DNA of 64,000 bases from Sulfuritalea sp. (GCA_023229545.1 JALNZB010000012.1:14357-78356), one strand, 5' to 3'. Positions 8,724 through 20,222 are shown, counted from the first letter of the stretch. Notes: generated by a model from the sequence alone, not told the origin. Numbers and translations: made by a program.

Positions 8724-9671
8724 TCAGTCCGAACGCAGCCGGTCCGCGTTGGTAAAGGTCCAGGTGCGCGTGATCTCGAGCAGGTCGGTGTCGCGCTGTA
8801 TGGACTCGGGGAAGGCGCCGTAGGGCGCAGCCATCTGCACGATGCGGCGTGCGGCGTCGTCGAGCAGCTTCTTGCCCGAAGAGCGGCTAATCTCGACCGA
8901 GGCCAGATCGCCATTGGCCTTGATGATCACGGTCAGCACGAGGCTGCCATAGAGGCGGCCCTTGGCGGCGTCGGGATAGTTCAGGTTGCCGATGCGCTCA
9001 ATCTTGTGACGCCAATCCTCGACGTACTGGGCAAAGCGATATTCCTCGACCCGGGCGCCGATGAATTTCTTGCGTGGCCGCTGGTTGTATTCACTGGTTT
9101 GCCTGTCGATCTGGGCCTCAAGTCGAGCAATGGCCATGGCGTTGGTGGCGAGGTCGGTGCCGGAAATGTTCGGTGCCGTCTGCGGTGCCGGTCTTTCCTG
9201 CGGCTTGTCCGCAGCGATGGCTTTTTCGCTCTTGAGGCGCGTCAGCATTTGTTGCTGCTGTGCTTCAAGCTCGGCAACGCGGCGCCGGGTTTCGATCAGG
9301 TCGTTGCCTTCCTTGATGTGCTTGGAAGGTGGCAGCGGCGTCGTCGCGCGGCGATCTTCGTCGGTGTTGCCGCCACCGTCGAGATGGGTTTGCGCTTTGG
9401 CCTGCGCCTTGCTGGGCCGGGCCTTGCTCTTGCTATTGACCAGGATGACGTCAAGCGCGCGTTCGCGCGCCTTGTCGATGAAATCCGGCGGCGTGAAGCG
9501 AACGGCGAGCAGCACGGCGTGGATCAGCAGCGAAACGCCAAGCGCCAGCGTCAGGTTGCGCTGAGGTGCCTCCATTGCGGCGAGAAACGCCGGCATTGGC
9601 AGCGGCGGCAGGGACGGCAGAACGGGCCAGGAAAAACGTGACAGGCGCGGCGAGTTTGGCGAGTTTGGCAT
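8724..9671 (-). CDS. TonB-type energy transducer / TonB C-terminal domain protein
   Basis: A 315-residue protein with one N-terminal membrane helix (LALGVSLLIHAVLLAV, about residues 40-56). A charged, Gln/Lys-rich periplasmic linker follows, including a coiled stretch RRRVAELEAQQQQMLTRL. A C-terminal TonB-like domain has YPDAAKGRLYGSLVLTVIIK and VEISRSSGKKLLDDAARRIV. ATG 9671 is chosen because the longer frame overlaps the upstream ribonuclease. It sits between an RNB exoribonuclease gene and aroE. No TonB-dependent receptor or ExbB/ExbD is visible nearby. It may instead be an envelope-integrity protein of the TonB C-terminal group. Confidence 0.8.
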   Translation of the reverse strand: MPNSPNSPRLSRFSWPVLPSLPPLPMPAFLAAMEAPQRNLTLALGVSLLIHAVLLAVRFTPPDFIDKARERALDVILVNSKSKARPSKAQAKAQTHLDGGGNTDEDRRATTPLPPSKHIKEGNDLIETRRRVAELEAQQQQMLTRLKSEKAIAADKPQERPAPQTAPNISGTDLATNAMAIARLEAQIDRQTSEYNQRPRKKFIGARVEEYRFAQYVEDWRHKIERIGNLNYPDAAKGRLYGSLVLTVIIKANGDLASVEISRSSGKKLLDDAARRIVQMAAPYGAFPESIQRDTDLLEITRTWTFTNADRLRSD

Positions 9672-9684
9672 AACTCCGCAAATT

Positions 9685-11634
9685 TTACTCCGCGACTTCC
9701 TCGCCCTCGTCGCCAACGAACGCGGCATCAGAGCCGCTATTGGGCGCCAATTCAGGCGCCAGTTCGAGATAGCGGGGTCGCAGTTCGGCCTCCAGCAGAT
9801 CGATGCCCTCGATGCTCAGTTGCACGTGTGCTCCGCGCGGCAATTCGGGCAGCGAGGGGACGCGCAATACCAGCGGAATGTCGTCGAGTCGTACCAGGGA
9901 TTCGCGCAGGACGTGTCCCAGCACGACATGAACGTCCTCTTGCAGCAGCCAGCGCAGACACCAGTAGCGTTCCATGCTGCGCTGGAATTCGGCATAGGCG
10001 GCGTAGGTCAGCTCAAAGTCGCGCATCGCGGCGAGCAGGTCCGCCGATTTCGGCGGGAATGGTGGAGGTTCGTTTTGCAGCAGCGCGATCAGTTGCCACT
10101 GGTTGAGCAGGTCGCAATAGCGCCGCAGCGGCGACGACGACCAGGCATAGCACTCGACGCCAAGGCCTTCATGCGGCGCCGCGACGGTGCTCATGCGCAC
10201 CTTGCCGGCCGTCTGCACGCGATACAGCGCGGGGATGCCGGCATCGCGCAGCATCGCGCCCCAGGTGGCGTTGGCGACGATCATCAGTTCGGCGACCAGC
10301 GTATCGAGCGGGCTGCCGCGCTCGCGCTCGTCAATGCCTACCCGGCCCTTGCCGGGCTCCGCCGCGATGCCGCTGTCGGCGTCCCAATCGACGACGAAGT
10401 TGTAGTCCTTGCGCGTGCCGTTGTCGGAGGGCTTGCCGCGCCCGGCTTCGAGCACCTGGGCGAATTCCCAAAGCAGCTTGAGTTCGTCGCGGTAGGGAAA
10501 ATCCGCCAGGCCTTCCGCCAGCGTGGCTGCGTTGAATACCGGCTCGATATCGTGATGGCGCAGATTGGCGACGATGGGCACGCGTTCCATGCGCGTCTCG
10601 TGGCCGAGCAGGCGATAGTCGGTGGCGACATCGAGATAGAGCGAGATGGCGGCGACGGTATGCCCGGCGGCGAGCGTGAAATGCTCGACCACGTCTTCGG
10701 GCAGCATGGTGATCTTGCGCCCCGGCATATACACCGTGGACAGCCGTTCGCGGGCGATGCGACCGAGGTCGGAATCGGGAGCGAAACCCAATCCCGGTGC
10801 GGCGATGTGGATGCCGATGTGCCAGCCGCCATCGGCTTTGACGGTGACGGAAAAGGCGTCGTCGATCTCGGTGGTATGCGCGTCGTCGACGCTGAAAGCG
10901 GCGACCGCCGCCAGTGGCAACGCTACGGGATCGAGCGGTGCGGCGAACTGGCCGAAACCTGTACCGCCTTTGGTCTCGGGAAAGAACTCGAACAGGAAAC
11001 GTCCGAGATGATAGTCATGGGTCGAGGGCAATGCGCCGCAATCGAACAACAGGCGCGCCGCTGATTTTCCGGTCTCGCCGCAGGCCGCTTCGAGTGCCTT
11101 GGTTTCACTGCGGTTGCGATCGGGCTTGTAGATCAGTTGCGGCAGCACGGGCGCGAACTCGGCGGGCAAAGTCCCGCCCTTGAGTTCCTCGACCATGCGC
11201 TCGATGGCCGCCGCCTGCAGGCGCTTCCTTTCCAGGCCGGCCAGCGCCGCCTGCAAGATTTCGGGCGGCGCCTTGCGAAAGCGGCCACGGCCCTTGCGAT
11301 GAAAATAGATCGGCGCCGAATGCAGTCGCAGCAGCACGGCGGCGGCCTGCACCGAGTCTGGCTTGGCGCCGTGGTATTCGGCGGCGAGTTCCTCGAAGCC
11401 GAACTCGGCATCAGGGCAGACCTCCCAAAGAAAATCGATGTCGATGCCTGCCGCGTCCGTCTCGGCGCGCTCCAGCAGTTCGCCCGGTGTTGGCGCGGCA
11501 AAGCGCAGCAGCACATTTGCCGCCTTGACCTTGGAGCGCTTGCCGGAGGCCAGCTCGATCTGCAACGACGTTACGTTGTCGGCAAGCACGGTGCCGGCAC
11601 GGAAAGCGCCGTCCTCTTCAAACAGGACATTCAT
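9685..11634 (-). CDS. RNase II/VacB-type exoribonuclease (RNB domain)
   Basis: A 649-residue 3'-5' exoribonuclease. The RNB catalytic core begins near residue 250 with AFSVDDAHTTEIDDAFSVT, which holds the conserved aspartates that bind metal. IGIHIAAPGLGF, STVYMPGRKITMLPEDVVEHFTL, FNAATLAEG and SSPLRRYCDLLNQWQL follow. A C-terminal S1-like strand region ends in an acidic tail. It is shorter than RNase R and lacks the Lys-rich tail, so an RNase II-like paralogue fits better. The TonB-type gene follows 13 bases downstream. Confidence 0.88.
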   Translation of the reverse strand: MNVLFEEDGAFRAGTVLADNVTSLQIELASGKRSKVKAANVLLRFAAPTPGELLERAETDAAGIDIDFLWEVCPDAEFGFEELAAEYHGAKPDSVQAAAVLLRLHSAPIYFHRKGRGRFRKAPPEILQAALAGLERKRLQAAAIERMVEELKGGTLPAEFAPVLPQLIYKPDRNRSETKALEAACGETGKSAARLLFDCGALPSTHDYHLGRFLFEFFPETKGGTGFGQFAAPLDPVALPLAAVAAFSVDDAHTTEIDDAFSVTVKADGGWHIGIHIAAPGLGFAPDSDLGRIARERLSTVYMPGRKITMLPEDVVEHFTLAAGHTVAAISLYLDVATDYRLLGHETRMERVPIVANLRHHDIEPVFNAATLAEGLADFPYRDELKLLWEFAQVLEAGRGKPSDNGTRKDYNFVVDWDADSGIAAEPGKGRVGIDERERGSPLDTLVAELMIVANATWGAMLRDAGIPALYRVQTAGKVRMSTVAAPHEGLGVECYAWSSSPLRRYCDLLNQWQLIALLQNEPPPFPPKSADLLAAMRDFELTYAAYAEFQRSMERYWCLRWLLQEDVHVVLGHVLRESLVRLDDIPLVLRVPSLPELPRGAHVQLSIEGIDLLEAELRPRYLELAPELAPNSGSDAAFVGDEGEEVAE

Positions 11635-11723
11635 GGAAATGGGAAGGCCCCAGGGCGGGGGCGCGAGCGGGAAACGAGGGGCGGATTATACCGGTCTGGT
11701 TGTGGCGACGAGGATCGCGCCAC

Positions 11724-12320
11724 TCACTTCATCGCGGCGAAATCAATCACGGGATCGAGGTAGTCTTCCCAGCGTGTGAAGCTGTGATCGCCGCCGGGCA
11801 GCACCGTCTGCCGTGCTCCCGCGTATCGGGCGACGGCATGGCGGTAATCGAGCGTCTCATCGCCTTCTTCCAGCAGCAGCCAGAAACGCTGCGGTTTGTT
11901 CAGGATCGGGACTTCGATGGCACGCAGTTCTTCAATGTGGTCAAGGGTGAATTCGAACGAGTCGCCCGAGTAAAGCCAGCGCTGCGGGCCGACGAAGTCC
12001 TTCAGCGAGAGATGCGCGACCACGGCGGGGTTGATAAGAACTGCCTTGAGATCGAAGGTCTCCGCCAGATACGTCGCGTAGTAGCCGCCGAGCGATGAGC
12101 CGATCACGGTGCCGACGCCGTGGTCGGCAATCAGGCGGGTTGCCAGCGCCATCGCTTCGCGCGGCGACGCCGGCAGTTGCGGGCAGATAAAGTGCTCGTC
12201 CAGGCCACGCTGGCGCATGCGTTCGCCGAGGGCTTGCGCCTTGTGCGACTGCGGGCCACTGGTGAAGCCGTGCAGATACAGGATCACCCGGCCGTCCAGT
12301 CCACCAGGCCGAATTGCCAT
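11724..12320 (-). CDS. YqiA-like esterase (alpha/beta hydrolase)
   Basis: A 198-residue small esterase with [15 protein letters not shown] after the first strand, the nucleophile elbow [16 protein letters not shown] and a late [17 protein letters not shown] with the catalytic His. This matches the YqiA/YcfP family. ATG 12320 is chosen because the family N-terminus begins just before RVILYLHGF. This start lies inside the end of uppP, an overlap of 37 bases. The longer in-frame start at 12455 would be translated antisense-free through uppP and has no family similarity. Confidence 0.82.
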   Translation of the reverse strand: MAIRPGGLDGRVILYLHGFTSGPQSHKAQALGERMRQRGLDEHFICPQLPASPREAMALATRLIADHGVGTVIGSSLGGYYATYLAETFDLKAVLINPAVVAHLSLKDFVGPQRWLYSGDSFEFTLDHIEELRAIEVPILNKPQRFWLLLEEGDETLDYRHAVARYAGARQTVLPGGDHSFTRWEDYLDPVIDFAAMK

Positions 12321-13108
12321 GTCGCCAGCACCACGCAGCCAAAGGCGATGCGATACCAGGCAAAGACCGTGAAGTCGTGGCTGGAGATGAAGCGCAGCAG
12401 CCAGCGCACGCAGAGGAAGGCCGATACGAAGGACGCGATGAAGCCGACGATCCACATGCCGAGGTCATCCATGACCAACAGGTGGCGTTCCTTGTACAGT
12501 TGATACACGGTGGCGCCCAGCAGCGTGGGAATGGCCAGAAAGAACGAGAATTCCGTCGCCGCTTTGCGACTCAAACCGAAAAGCAGGCCGCCGATGATCG
12601 TCGCCCCCGAGCGCGAGGTGCCGGGAATCAGCGCACAGGCTTGCGCCAGACCGAGCTTGAAGGCGTCGATGAGATCCAGATCATCCACGTCATCGACGCG
12701 AATGCGATGCTCGCGCCGCTCGGCCCAGAGGATGATGAAGCCGCCCAGAATGAAGGTGGTCGCCACCGTCACCGGGTTGAACAGGCCGGCCTTGATCGCC
12801 TTGCCGAAAAGCAGGCCCAGCACGGCCAGCGGCATGAAGGCGACGGCGAGGTTAAGGGTGAAGCGTTGCGCCGCACGCTCGGTGCGCAGACCGCCGATGA
12901 CGCGAACGATGCGCTCGCGGTATTCCCAGCAGAGGGCGAAAATCGCGCCCGACTGGATCACGATTTCAAACAGCTTGCCCTTCTCATCGTTGAAATGCAA
13001 AACATCGCCGACCAAGATAAGATGGCCGGTGGATGAGACGGGAAGGAATTCGGTAAGGCCTTCGACGACGCCGAGTATCAGCGCTTGAAGCAACGGGTAA
13101 TAGTCCAT
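12284..13108 (-). CDS. uppP: UppP (BacA), undecaprenyl-diphosphatase
   Basis: Recycles the lipid carrier for peptidoglycan and surface polysaccharides and confers bacitracin tolerance. The 274-residue polytopic membrane protein has both family signatures: [20 protein letters not shown] near residues 17-36 and [20 protein letters not shown] near 160-180. About eight membrane segments are visible. The esterase gene overlaps its 3' end. The divergent HD-GYP gene starts 44 bases from its start codon. Confidence 0.96.
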   Translation of the reverse strand: MDYYPLLQALILGVVEGLTEFLPVSSTGHLILVGDVLHFNDEKGKLFEIVIQSGAIFALCWEYRERIVRVIGGLRTERAAQRFTLNLAVAFMPLAVLGLLFGKAIKAGLFNPVTVATTFILGGFIILWAERREHRIRVDDVDDLDLIDAFKLGLAQACALIPGTSRSGATIIGGLLFGLSRKAATEFSFFLAIPTLLGATVYQLYKERHLLVMDDLGMWIVGFIASFVSAFLCVRWLLRFISSHDFTVFAWYRIAFGCVVLATWQFGLVDWTAG

Positions 13109-13152
13109 GGCAGGAGAATAAATGGCCGCCTTGAAAGGCCGTCGAGTCTAGC

Positions 13153-14382
13153 ATGCTGAAAAAAATAGGCGTTGAACACCTGCGTGTGGGAATGCACCTC
13201 CATGAACTTTGCGGTTCCTGGATGGAGCATCCGTTCTGGCGCACCAAATTCGTCGTTACCGATCCGGACGACATCCGCTCCATCATCGACAGCGGCATCA
13301 AGGAGGTCTGGATCGATGTCGAAAAGGGGCTCGATGTGTCTGCCGCCTCCGAAACCAAGGCGCAAGTCGACGCCAGGGTCGATGAGGCGCTGATGCATGC
13401 GGTCGTCACCGGCACACCGCGACAGATCGCGCCGCCGCAGCGGGTCGCCATGGCCGAGGAAGTCAAGCGCGCCGCCATGATCTGCGCCAATTCGAAAAAC
13501 GCGGTGGTCTCCATGTTTCAGGAAGTGCGCATGGGCAAGGCGATTTCCGCCGGAGCGGCGGGCGAGCTGGTGGATGAAATCTCCTCCTCGGTGATGCGCA
13601 ACCCCGGCGCCTTGATCAGCCTGGCGCGGCTGAAGACGGCGGACGATTACACCTACATGCACTCGGTCGCCGTCTGCGCACTGATGGTCGCGCTGGCGCA
13701 TACACTGGATTTCGACGACAGTCAGACGCGCGACGCCGGCATGTCCGGCCTGCTGCACGATCTGGGCAAGGCGCTGTTGCCCATGAAGGTGCTCAACAAA
13801 CCGGGCAAGCTCACCGATGAGGAATTCCGCATCATCAAGAGTCACCCCGAAGAGGGCCATCGCCTGCTGGTCGAAGGCGGCACGGTGGAAGGCGTGCCGC
13901 TTGATGTTTGCCTGCACCATCACGAGAAAGTCGACGGCAGCGGTTATCCGCATCGTTTGAAGGACGAGCAAATCAGTGTGTTTGCCAAGATGGGCGCGGT
14001 CTGCGATGTCTATGACGCGATTACATCGAACCGGCCCTACAAGGCCGGGTGGGATCCGGCCGAATCGATCCGCAAAATGACCGAGTGGTGCAACGGGCAT
14101 TTTGATACGCGAATCTTTCAGGCTTTCGTCAAAAGCATCGGCATCTATCCCGTTGGGTCTCTGGTGCGCTTGAGTTCGGGGCGCCTGGCGGTGGTTACCG
14201 AGCAGTCCGAACACTCGCTGCTGGTACCCCGCGTCAAGGCCTTCTTTTCGACCGGGTCGATGACTTACATTGCGCCCGAGCTGATCGATCTGGCCCGTCC
14301 GGGAGCCACGGAGAAGATCGTCGCCCGTGAAGATGCGCAGAAGTGGGGCATCAAGAACCTGGATCGGCTCTGGGTGGCGTAG
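13153..14382 (+). CDS. HD-GYP domain c-di-GMP phosphodiesterase with DUF3391 N-terminus
   Basis: A 409-residue cytosolic protein. Residues 1-150 match the DUF3391 type (KKIGVEHLRVGMHLHELCGSWMEHPFW). The HD-GYP core has YMHSVAVCALMVALA, the metal-binding LLHDLGKALLPMKVLNKPGKLT, KSHPEEGH and the GYP block HHHEKVDGSGYPHRL, with CDVYDAITSNRPYK after it. All expected metal-ligand His/Asp residues are visible, so it is probably an active c-di-GMP hydrolase. It could feed into pilus or biofilm control, but no direct partner is adjacent. Confidence 0.92.
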   Translation: MLKKIGVEHLRVGMHLHELCGSWMEHPFWRTKFVVTDPDDIRSIIDSGIKEVWIDVEKGLDVSAASETKAQVDARVDEALMHAVVTGTPRQIAPPQRVAMAEEVKRAAMICANSKNAVVSMFQEVRMGKAISAGAAGELVDEISSSVMRNPGALISLARLKTADDYTYMHSVAVCALMVALAHTLDFDDSQTRDAGMSGLLHDLGKALLPMKVLNKPGKLTDEEFRIIKSHPEEGHRLLVEGGTVEGVPLDVCLHHHEKVDGSGYPHRLKDEQISVFAKMGAVCDVYDAITSNRPYKAGWDPAESIRKMTEWCNGHFDTRIFQAFVKSIGIYPVGSLVRLSSGRLAVVTEQSEHSLLVPRVKAFFSTGSMTYIAPELIDLARPGATEKIVAREDAQKWGIKNLDRLWVA

Positions 14383-14399
14383 TTTCGTGTTCCAGCGAG

Positions 14400-14424
14400 G
14401 TCGGCGCCGTCCCGCCAGCGCCGA

Positions 14425-14425
<1 letters not shown>
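14400..14425 (-). repeat. dispersed short repeat, copy 4: full palindromic form between HD-GYP gene and thiC
   Basis: The arms GTCGGCGC (14400-14407) and GCGCCGAC (14418-14425) are perfect inverted repeats around CGTCCCGCCA. On the minus strand it starts within the thiC stop codon TAG. It is the most complete copy and defines the element as a 26-base hairpin. It could be a weak bidirectional terminator, but no T-run follows. Confidence 0.85.
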
Positions 14426-16323
<1,898 letters not shown>

Positions 16324-16392
16324 CTACTGGAAAGACCGGGTGAATGCAACCCGCAGGGTCGAAAGGGCACTTGGGCCGAATTCGCGATACGC

Positions 16393-16421
16393 TTGGAGCC
16401 TGATTAGAGCTAAAGTATTCT
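16393..16421 (+). promoter_or_regulatory. candidate sigma70 promoter of the carbonic anhydrase gene
   Basis: TTGGAG at 16393-16398 and TATTCT at 16416-16421, separated by exactly 17 bases. It lies 50 bases before the gene's start codon, and an AAGGGAAAG ribosome binding site is present at about 16461-16469. Confidence 0.55.
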
Positions 16422-16471
16422 AATTCAGCGCCGTAAGCTAAGAAAGCTCGAAAAAGGATAAAGGGAAAGCC

Positions 16472-18067
16472 ATGTCTGTGTTTCGTAGGTCGTCGACTCT
16501 TGCCACCGCGTTGGCCGCAATGGCGTTCACCCTGATGGGGAACATGTCCGCCAACGCCGCAGATTGGCAGCGCGTCATTGTCGGCAAGACGGAGATCATC
16601 GAGATCGACAAGGCGCGCATCTTGCGCGGCTTCGGCGGCACTACGGGTTGGAGTCGCATCATGCTTGGCCGCGAAGTCAATGATCCGGGTGGCGTATACA
16701 ACGCGATCCACGCCCAGAATCTCTACGATTGCGACGGTCGCCGCTTCACGACGCTGCGCCGCGCCTATTTCAACGGCGACAGCATGATTCGCGAAGAATC
16801 GGTGTCGCGCCAGCGCGTCAATCGCGTGCAGATCGGCAGCATCGATGAGCGTTTGCTGAACGAGGTTTGTCATTCCCGCGCCATCGGCGAGACGGCTGGC
16901 ATCGGCGAAACCGGCAGTCGGGCGGTTCCGGAATCGCAGGATCCGGATCGACCGAGCGCCATGCATGCCGACATGCGCATGCTGGACGAAAGCGCCAGTG
17001 TGCGCGCGGTACCCGTCTCGGACGCCACTCTCAGACCGGTGACACCCGCTCCGCCCGCGCCGGTAGCTGCGGCCACGGTTGCACCGACGCCTTCCGGCGA
17101 AAAGCCCCGCCATATCGTGCTGCCGGTTATCGACAAGGCGGCGGCCGACAAAGAGGCAGCCAGTGCCGGACTGAAGCCGACGGCGCCCGCACCGGCGACC
17201 GCAGCAAAGCCAGGGGCCAAGCCAGAGGTCCGGCCTACCGCGAAGGCCACCAGCGACGCTGCTGCGCCGAAGGTCGAAACGGCGGAGGAAAGACGGGTAC
17301 GCGAACTGCGGTACGCCACCAGCGGACCGCGCAAGCCGGCGAGGAAAAAGCCGGCGGTTGAACCCGTGGCGACGAGTCCGGCGGCTCACGTGGAGGTGCA
17401 TTGGGCCTACGAAGGGGAGGGCGCGCCAGCCAACTGGGGCAGGCTGCGCAGCGACTATGCGACTTGCGCCACCGGTCAGCGTCAATCGCCGATCGACATC
17501 CGCGATGGCATCAAGGTCAGCCTCGAATCCATTCGTTTCGAGTACAGGCCGACCCAGTTTCGCATTGTCGACAACGGTCACACCCTGCAGGTTACCGTCG
17601 GCGAAGGTCTTGCGATGCATGTCATGGGCAAGCGCTGGGAGTTGACCCAGCTTCATTTCCATCGCCCGGCGGAAGACCGCGTCAATGGCAAGCTCTATGA
17701 CATGGTGGTGCATCTGGTGCACAGGAACGACGAAGGTCAATTGGCGGTGATCGCCGTGTTGCTTGAAAAGGGTGGCGAGCATCCGTTGGTTCAGACCCTG
17801 TGGAACAACATGCCGCTGGAACGGAATATGGACGTTTCTCCGGCGGAACCCATCGATCTCATGCAACTGCTGCCGGAAAACCGCAGCTACTGGACCTACA
17901 TGGGCTCGCTGACGACGCCGCCGTGTACCGAGGGCGTACTGTGGATGGTGATGAAGCAGCCGTTGCAGGTCTCGTCCGAGCAGGTGTCGATCTTCTCGCG
18001 CCTCTACCGCCACAACGCGCGACCGGTGCAACCCCTGAACGGGCGGCTGATCAAGGAATCGCGTTAG
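16472..18067 (+). CDS. exported alpha-carbonic anhydrase fused to an N-terminal surface-adhesin-E-like domain
   Basis: A 531-residue secreted protein with a signal peptide ending near ANAA-D31. Residues 31-120 hold a small domain (LYDCDGRRFTTLRRAYFNGD) like surface-adhesin protein E. A long Ala/Pro/Lys linker runs to about 305, and a complete alpha-type carbonic anhydrase fills the C-terminus. The zinc ligands are His395, His397 (QLHFH) and His414 (VHLVH). The proton-shuttle His370 (DNGHT) and the Thr pair in SLTTPPCTEG are present. The second-shell Glu two residues before the third ligand is Val412 instead, and the usual SEH is AED (Glu401 kept). Activity is plausible but may be altered. It probably interconverts CO2 and bicarbonate in the periplasm or at the surface. 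Confidence 0.88.
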   Translation: MSVFRRSSTLATALAAMAFTLMGNMSANAADWQRVIVGKTEIIEIDKARILRGFGGTTGWSRIMLGREVNDPGGVYNAIHAQNLYDCDGRRFTTLRRAYFNGDSMIREESVSRQRVNRVQIGSIDERLLNEVCHSRAIGETAGIGETGSRAVPESQDPDRPSAMHADMRMLDESASVRAVPVSDATLRPVTPAPPAPVAAATVAPTPSGEKPRHIVLPVIDKAAADKEAASAGLKPTAPAPATAAKPGAKPEVRPTAKATSDAAAPKVETAEERRVRELRYATSGPRKPARKKPAVEPVATSPAAHVEVHWAYEGEGAPANWGRLRSDYATCATGQRQSPIDIRDGIKVSLESIRFEYRPTQFRIVDNGHTLQVTVGEGLAMHVMGKRWELTQLHFHRPAEDRVNGKLYDMVVHLVHRNDEGQLAVIAVLLEKGGEHPLVQTLWNNMPLERNMDVSPAEPIDLMQLLPENRSYWTYMGSLTTPPCTEGVLWMVMKQPLQVSSEQVSIFSRLYRHNARPVQPLNGRLIKESR

Positions 18068-18072
18068 GTCAT

Positions 18073-18744
18073 CTACTTCGCATAGCCTGTTTTCCCGAGG
18101 GCTTCGAAGATTTTCTTCGATAATAGCGCGTGGCCGGCTGCATTCGGATGTAGTTGATCCCCTTTGAGCTGGGGATCGGAGAGAACATCGGCCATGGCGT
18201 CTTCGATCAGCGGGACGTGGTGGTTTTTGGCCACCTGGCGGTAGAACTCGGCCGGCGAGAGATTGTTGAAAACGGCGCCAGCGATGCTGGGCTTCGGCGT
18301 TGCCAGCAATACGGCCTTGGCGCCGCGCGCCTTGATCAGCGCGAGTATGTGGTCCAGATTGGCGACGGTCTGCCCTTGCGGCAGTCGGCGCAGCATATCG
18401 TTGCCGCCCAGGGTCACCAGGACCAGTGCGGGAGAGTGTTCCTCGAGCAGCGCCGGCAGGCGTTCGAGCGCACCGGCAGTAGTGTCGCCGCTGACGCCGC
18501 CATTGATCACGACCCATCCGGTTTGCGCCGCCAGCAGCGCGGGCCAGGCTTCGCCGGGAGCGACTCCGTGCGCCGCAGTCAAGCTGTCTCCCAGCGCGAG
18601 AACCTTTGTTCCGGAAGGCAGGGCGGCTTCCTTCGGCTGGCTACAGGCGGTGGCCAGCAGCAGGACAAGAAGTGCCAGAACGCTTTGGACGGAAAAGGCG
18701 CTCGCGCTTATCTGCGCCCTGATGTTGTTGGTTTCAACAGTCAT
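18073..18744 (-). CDS. TesA-like SGNH esterase/lysophospholipase, probable lipoprotein
   Basis: A 223-residue GDSL hydrolase. The N-terminal hydrophobic stretch ends in LLATAC, a lipobox-like site with Cys near residue 34. The SGNH blocks are LALGDSLTAAHGV (nucleophile Ser), the Gly block NGGVSGDTTAG, VTLGGNDML, and DQLHPNAAGHALL (Asp-His). This is the TesA/arylesterase type that hydrolyses thioesters and lysolipids in the periplasm. It is convergent with the carbonic anhydrase gene and lies 13 bases beyond the guaC stop on the same strand. Confidence 0.88.
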   Translation of the reverse strand: MTVETNNIRAQISASAFSVQSVLALLVLLLATACSQPKEAALPSGTKVLALGDSLTAAHGVAPGEAWPALLAAQTGWVVINGGVSGDTTAGALERLPALLEEHSPALVLVTLGGNDMLRRLPQGQTVANLDHILALIKARGAKAVLLATPKPSIAGAVFNNLSPAEFYRQVAKNHHVPLIEDAMADVLSDPQLKGDQLHPNAAGHALLSKKIFEALGKTGYAK

Positions 18745-18756
18745 CGCGACAGCTTT

Positions 18757-19797
18757 TCAGGACTGTCCGAATACTTCGTTCAGTTGCCGTGCGACGCGGA
18801 TGAAGGTGGTGCGCTTCGACAGCTCCTTGAGCTTGTGGGCGCCGACGTAGGTGCACGCCGAACGCACGCCGCCCAGAATTTCCAGCACGGTATTCTCGAC
18901 CGGTCCGCGGTAGTCGAGCAGCACCTCCTTGCCCTCCGAGGCGCGATAGTTGGCGACCCCGCCCGCATGCTTGTCCATCGCCGTGCGTGAACTCATGCCG
19001 TAGAAGCGCACCTTGCGCTCGCCGCCCTGTTCGGCGATCTCGCCCATGCATTCGTCGTGGCCGGCGAGCATGCCGCCGAGCATGATGAAGTCGGCGCCGC
19101 CGCCGAATGCCTTGGCCAAATCGCCCGGCGAGGTGCAGCCGCCATCGGCGCAGATCAGGCCGCCCAGGCCGTGGGCGGCGTCGGCGCATTCGATGATGGC
19201 CGAGAGCTGGGGATAGCCGATGCCGGTCATTTTGCGCGTGGTGCACACCGAGCCGGGACCGATACCGACCTTGACGATGTCGGCGCCATCAAGAACCAGC
19301 TCTTCCGCCATTTCGCCGGTGACGACGTTGCCCGCCATGATGGTGATTTGCGGCCAGGTCTCGCGCAGACGGTGAAGAAAGTCGACGAAGGATTTGGTGT
19401 AGCCATTGGCTACATCGACACAGACATACGCAATGGTGTCGCCGACCTCCTGCTTGACCCGGCAGAACTTTTCGTAATCTTCGCGGGTGATGCCCATCGA
19501 ATAGAACACCGTTGCCGTCGCCGGCAAGGTGCGGAAGAACTTTATCAGTTCATGTTCTTCATAGTGCTTGTGCAGCGCCGTCGAAAGCTGGCGGGTGGTC
19601 AGCGCGCCAGCCATTTGGAAGGTGCCAACGGTATCCATGTTGGCCGCGATGATCGGCACGCCGCGATAGCTATGTCCCGAATGCCGGAAGACGAATTCGC
19701 GCGAAATATCGACTTCGGAGCGCGAGGTCAGCGTCGAGCGCTTGGGGCGTATGAGGACATCCTGAAAATCGAGCTTGAGTTCTTCTTCGATTCGCAT
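18757..19797 (-). CDS. guaC: GuaC, GMP reductase
   Basis: Reduces GMP to IMP with NADPH in purine salvage. The 346-residue protein starts at ATG 19797, preceded by AAGGAA at proper spacing. The longer open frame upstream has no similarity. Signatures are [15 protein letters not shown] at the N-terminus, [32 protein letters not shown] with the catalytic Cys, [26 protein letters not shown] and the flap-like [13 protein letters not shown]. Length and the ANMDTVGT block favour GMP reductase over IMP dehydrogenase, because no CBS domain is present. Confidence 0.93.
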   Translation of the reverse strand: MRIEEELKLDFQDVLIRPKRSTLTSRSEVDISREFVFRHSGHSYRGVPIIAANMDTVGTFQMAGALTTRQLSTALHKHYEEHELIKFFRTLPATATVFYSMGITREDYEKFCRVKQEVGDTIAYVCVDVANGYTKSFVDFLHRLRETWPQITIMAGNVVTGEMAEELVLDGADIVKVGIGPGSVCTTRKMTGIGYPQLSAIIECADAAHGLGGLICADGGCTSPGDLAKAFGGGADFIMLGGMLAGHDECMGEIAEQGGERKVRFYGMSSRTAMDKHAGGVANYRASEGKEVLLDYRGPVENTVLEILGGVRSACTYVGAHKLKELSKRTTFIRVARQLNEVFGQS

Positions 19798-20071
19798 GGC
19801 GGGTTCCTTGCGTGAATGTCGGATGAGGCGCGGCCTTGTCGGCGAAGCCTTTTCTGCCAGCTCGCAGCATCGGGTGCGACCGTGGCAGTCGAGCTTACCG
19901 CGTAAACCAGTCAGTTGGCCCATGCGCCGCCGGGAGAGGACGCGCCCAGCCTCAAGTCGACCGCTGGAATGTCGATACAGTAAGCAACCATGGGACGCGG
20001 CGGTTCGGGTAACTGCCGTTAGTCCCCCGGTTCGCGGTTGAGTACGGCAACGAACCGCTGCCTCGCAACCG

Positions 20072-20109
20072 ACCAGCAATCCCCCGTTTAACCAGCAATC
20101 CCTCGTTTA
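20072..20109 (+). repeat. 19-base tandem duplication
   Basis: Two head-to-tail units of ACCAGCAATCCCxCGTTTA differing at one base. This could be a recent slippage duplication. Confidence 0.8.
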
Positions 20110-20163
20110 TTGAAAGCGACCCTGATATTCCGGGAAGCGAGCGTTGGTGCTCCCGAAACTGTC

Positions 20164-20191
20164 TTGACGCCGGTTTTTGCTTGTGTATACT
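20164..20191 (+). promoter_or_regulatory. sigma70 promoter of the tetR-RND operon
   Basis: TTGACG at 20164-20169, a 16-base spacer, and TATACT at 20186-20191. Both boxes are near consensus. The operator starts two bases downstream, so a bound repressor would block initiation. Confidence 0.75.
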
Positions 20192-20192
20192 G

Positions 20193-20206
20193 ACTGACCG
20201 GTCAGT
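20193..20206 (+). promoter_or_regulatory. TetR-type operator
   Basis: Perfect 14-base palindrome ACTGACCGGTCAGT just downstream of the -10 box and 17 bases before the GTG start of the regulator. Its form and place fit autorepression by the adjacent TetR-family protein and control of the whole efflux operon. Confidence 0.8.
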
Positions 20207-20222
20207 AATTAAGCGATTCCCC

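Larger units (their letters stand above)
19798..20222. other. intergenic region between guaC and the TetR gene
   Basis: About 425 bases of divergent upstream DNA. It holds the guaC ribosome binding site, a 19-base tandem duplication (20072-20109) and the TetR promoter and operator (20164-20206). No credible coding frame or RNA gene is visible. Confidence 0.7.

Noticed and set aside
19082..19105. Sequence resembling the dispersed repeat inside guaC (also at 3866 in thiE and 58856 in the PatB-like gene)
   Set aside because: These encode strongly conserved motifs of their families ([28 protein letters not shown]), so the match is better explained by protein conservation.
20181..20222. TTG start codon for the TetR gene at 20181
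   Set aside because: It would place the -10 box and operator inside the coding sequence. GTG 20223 fits the family better.
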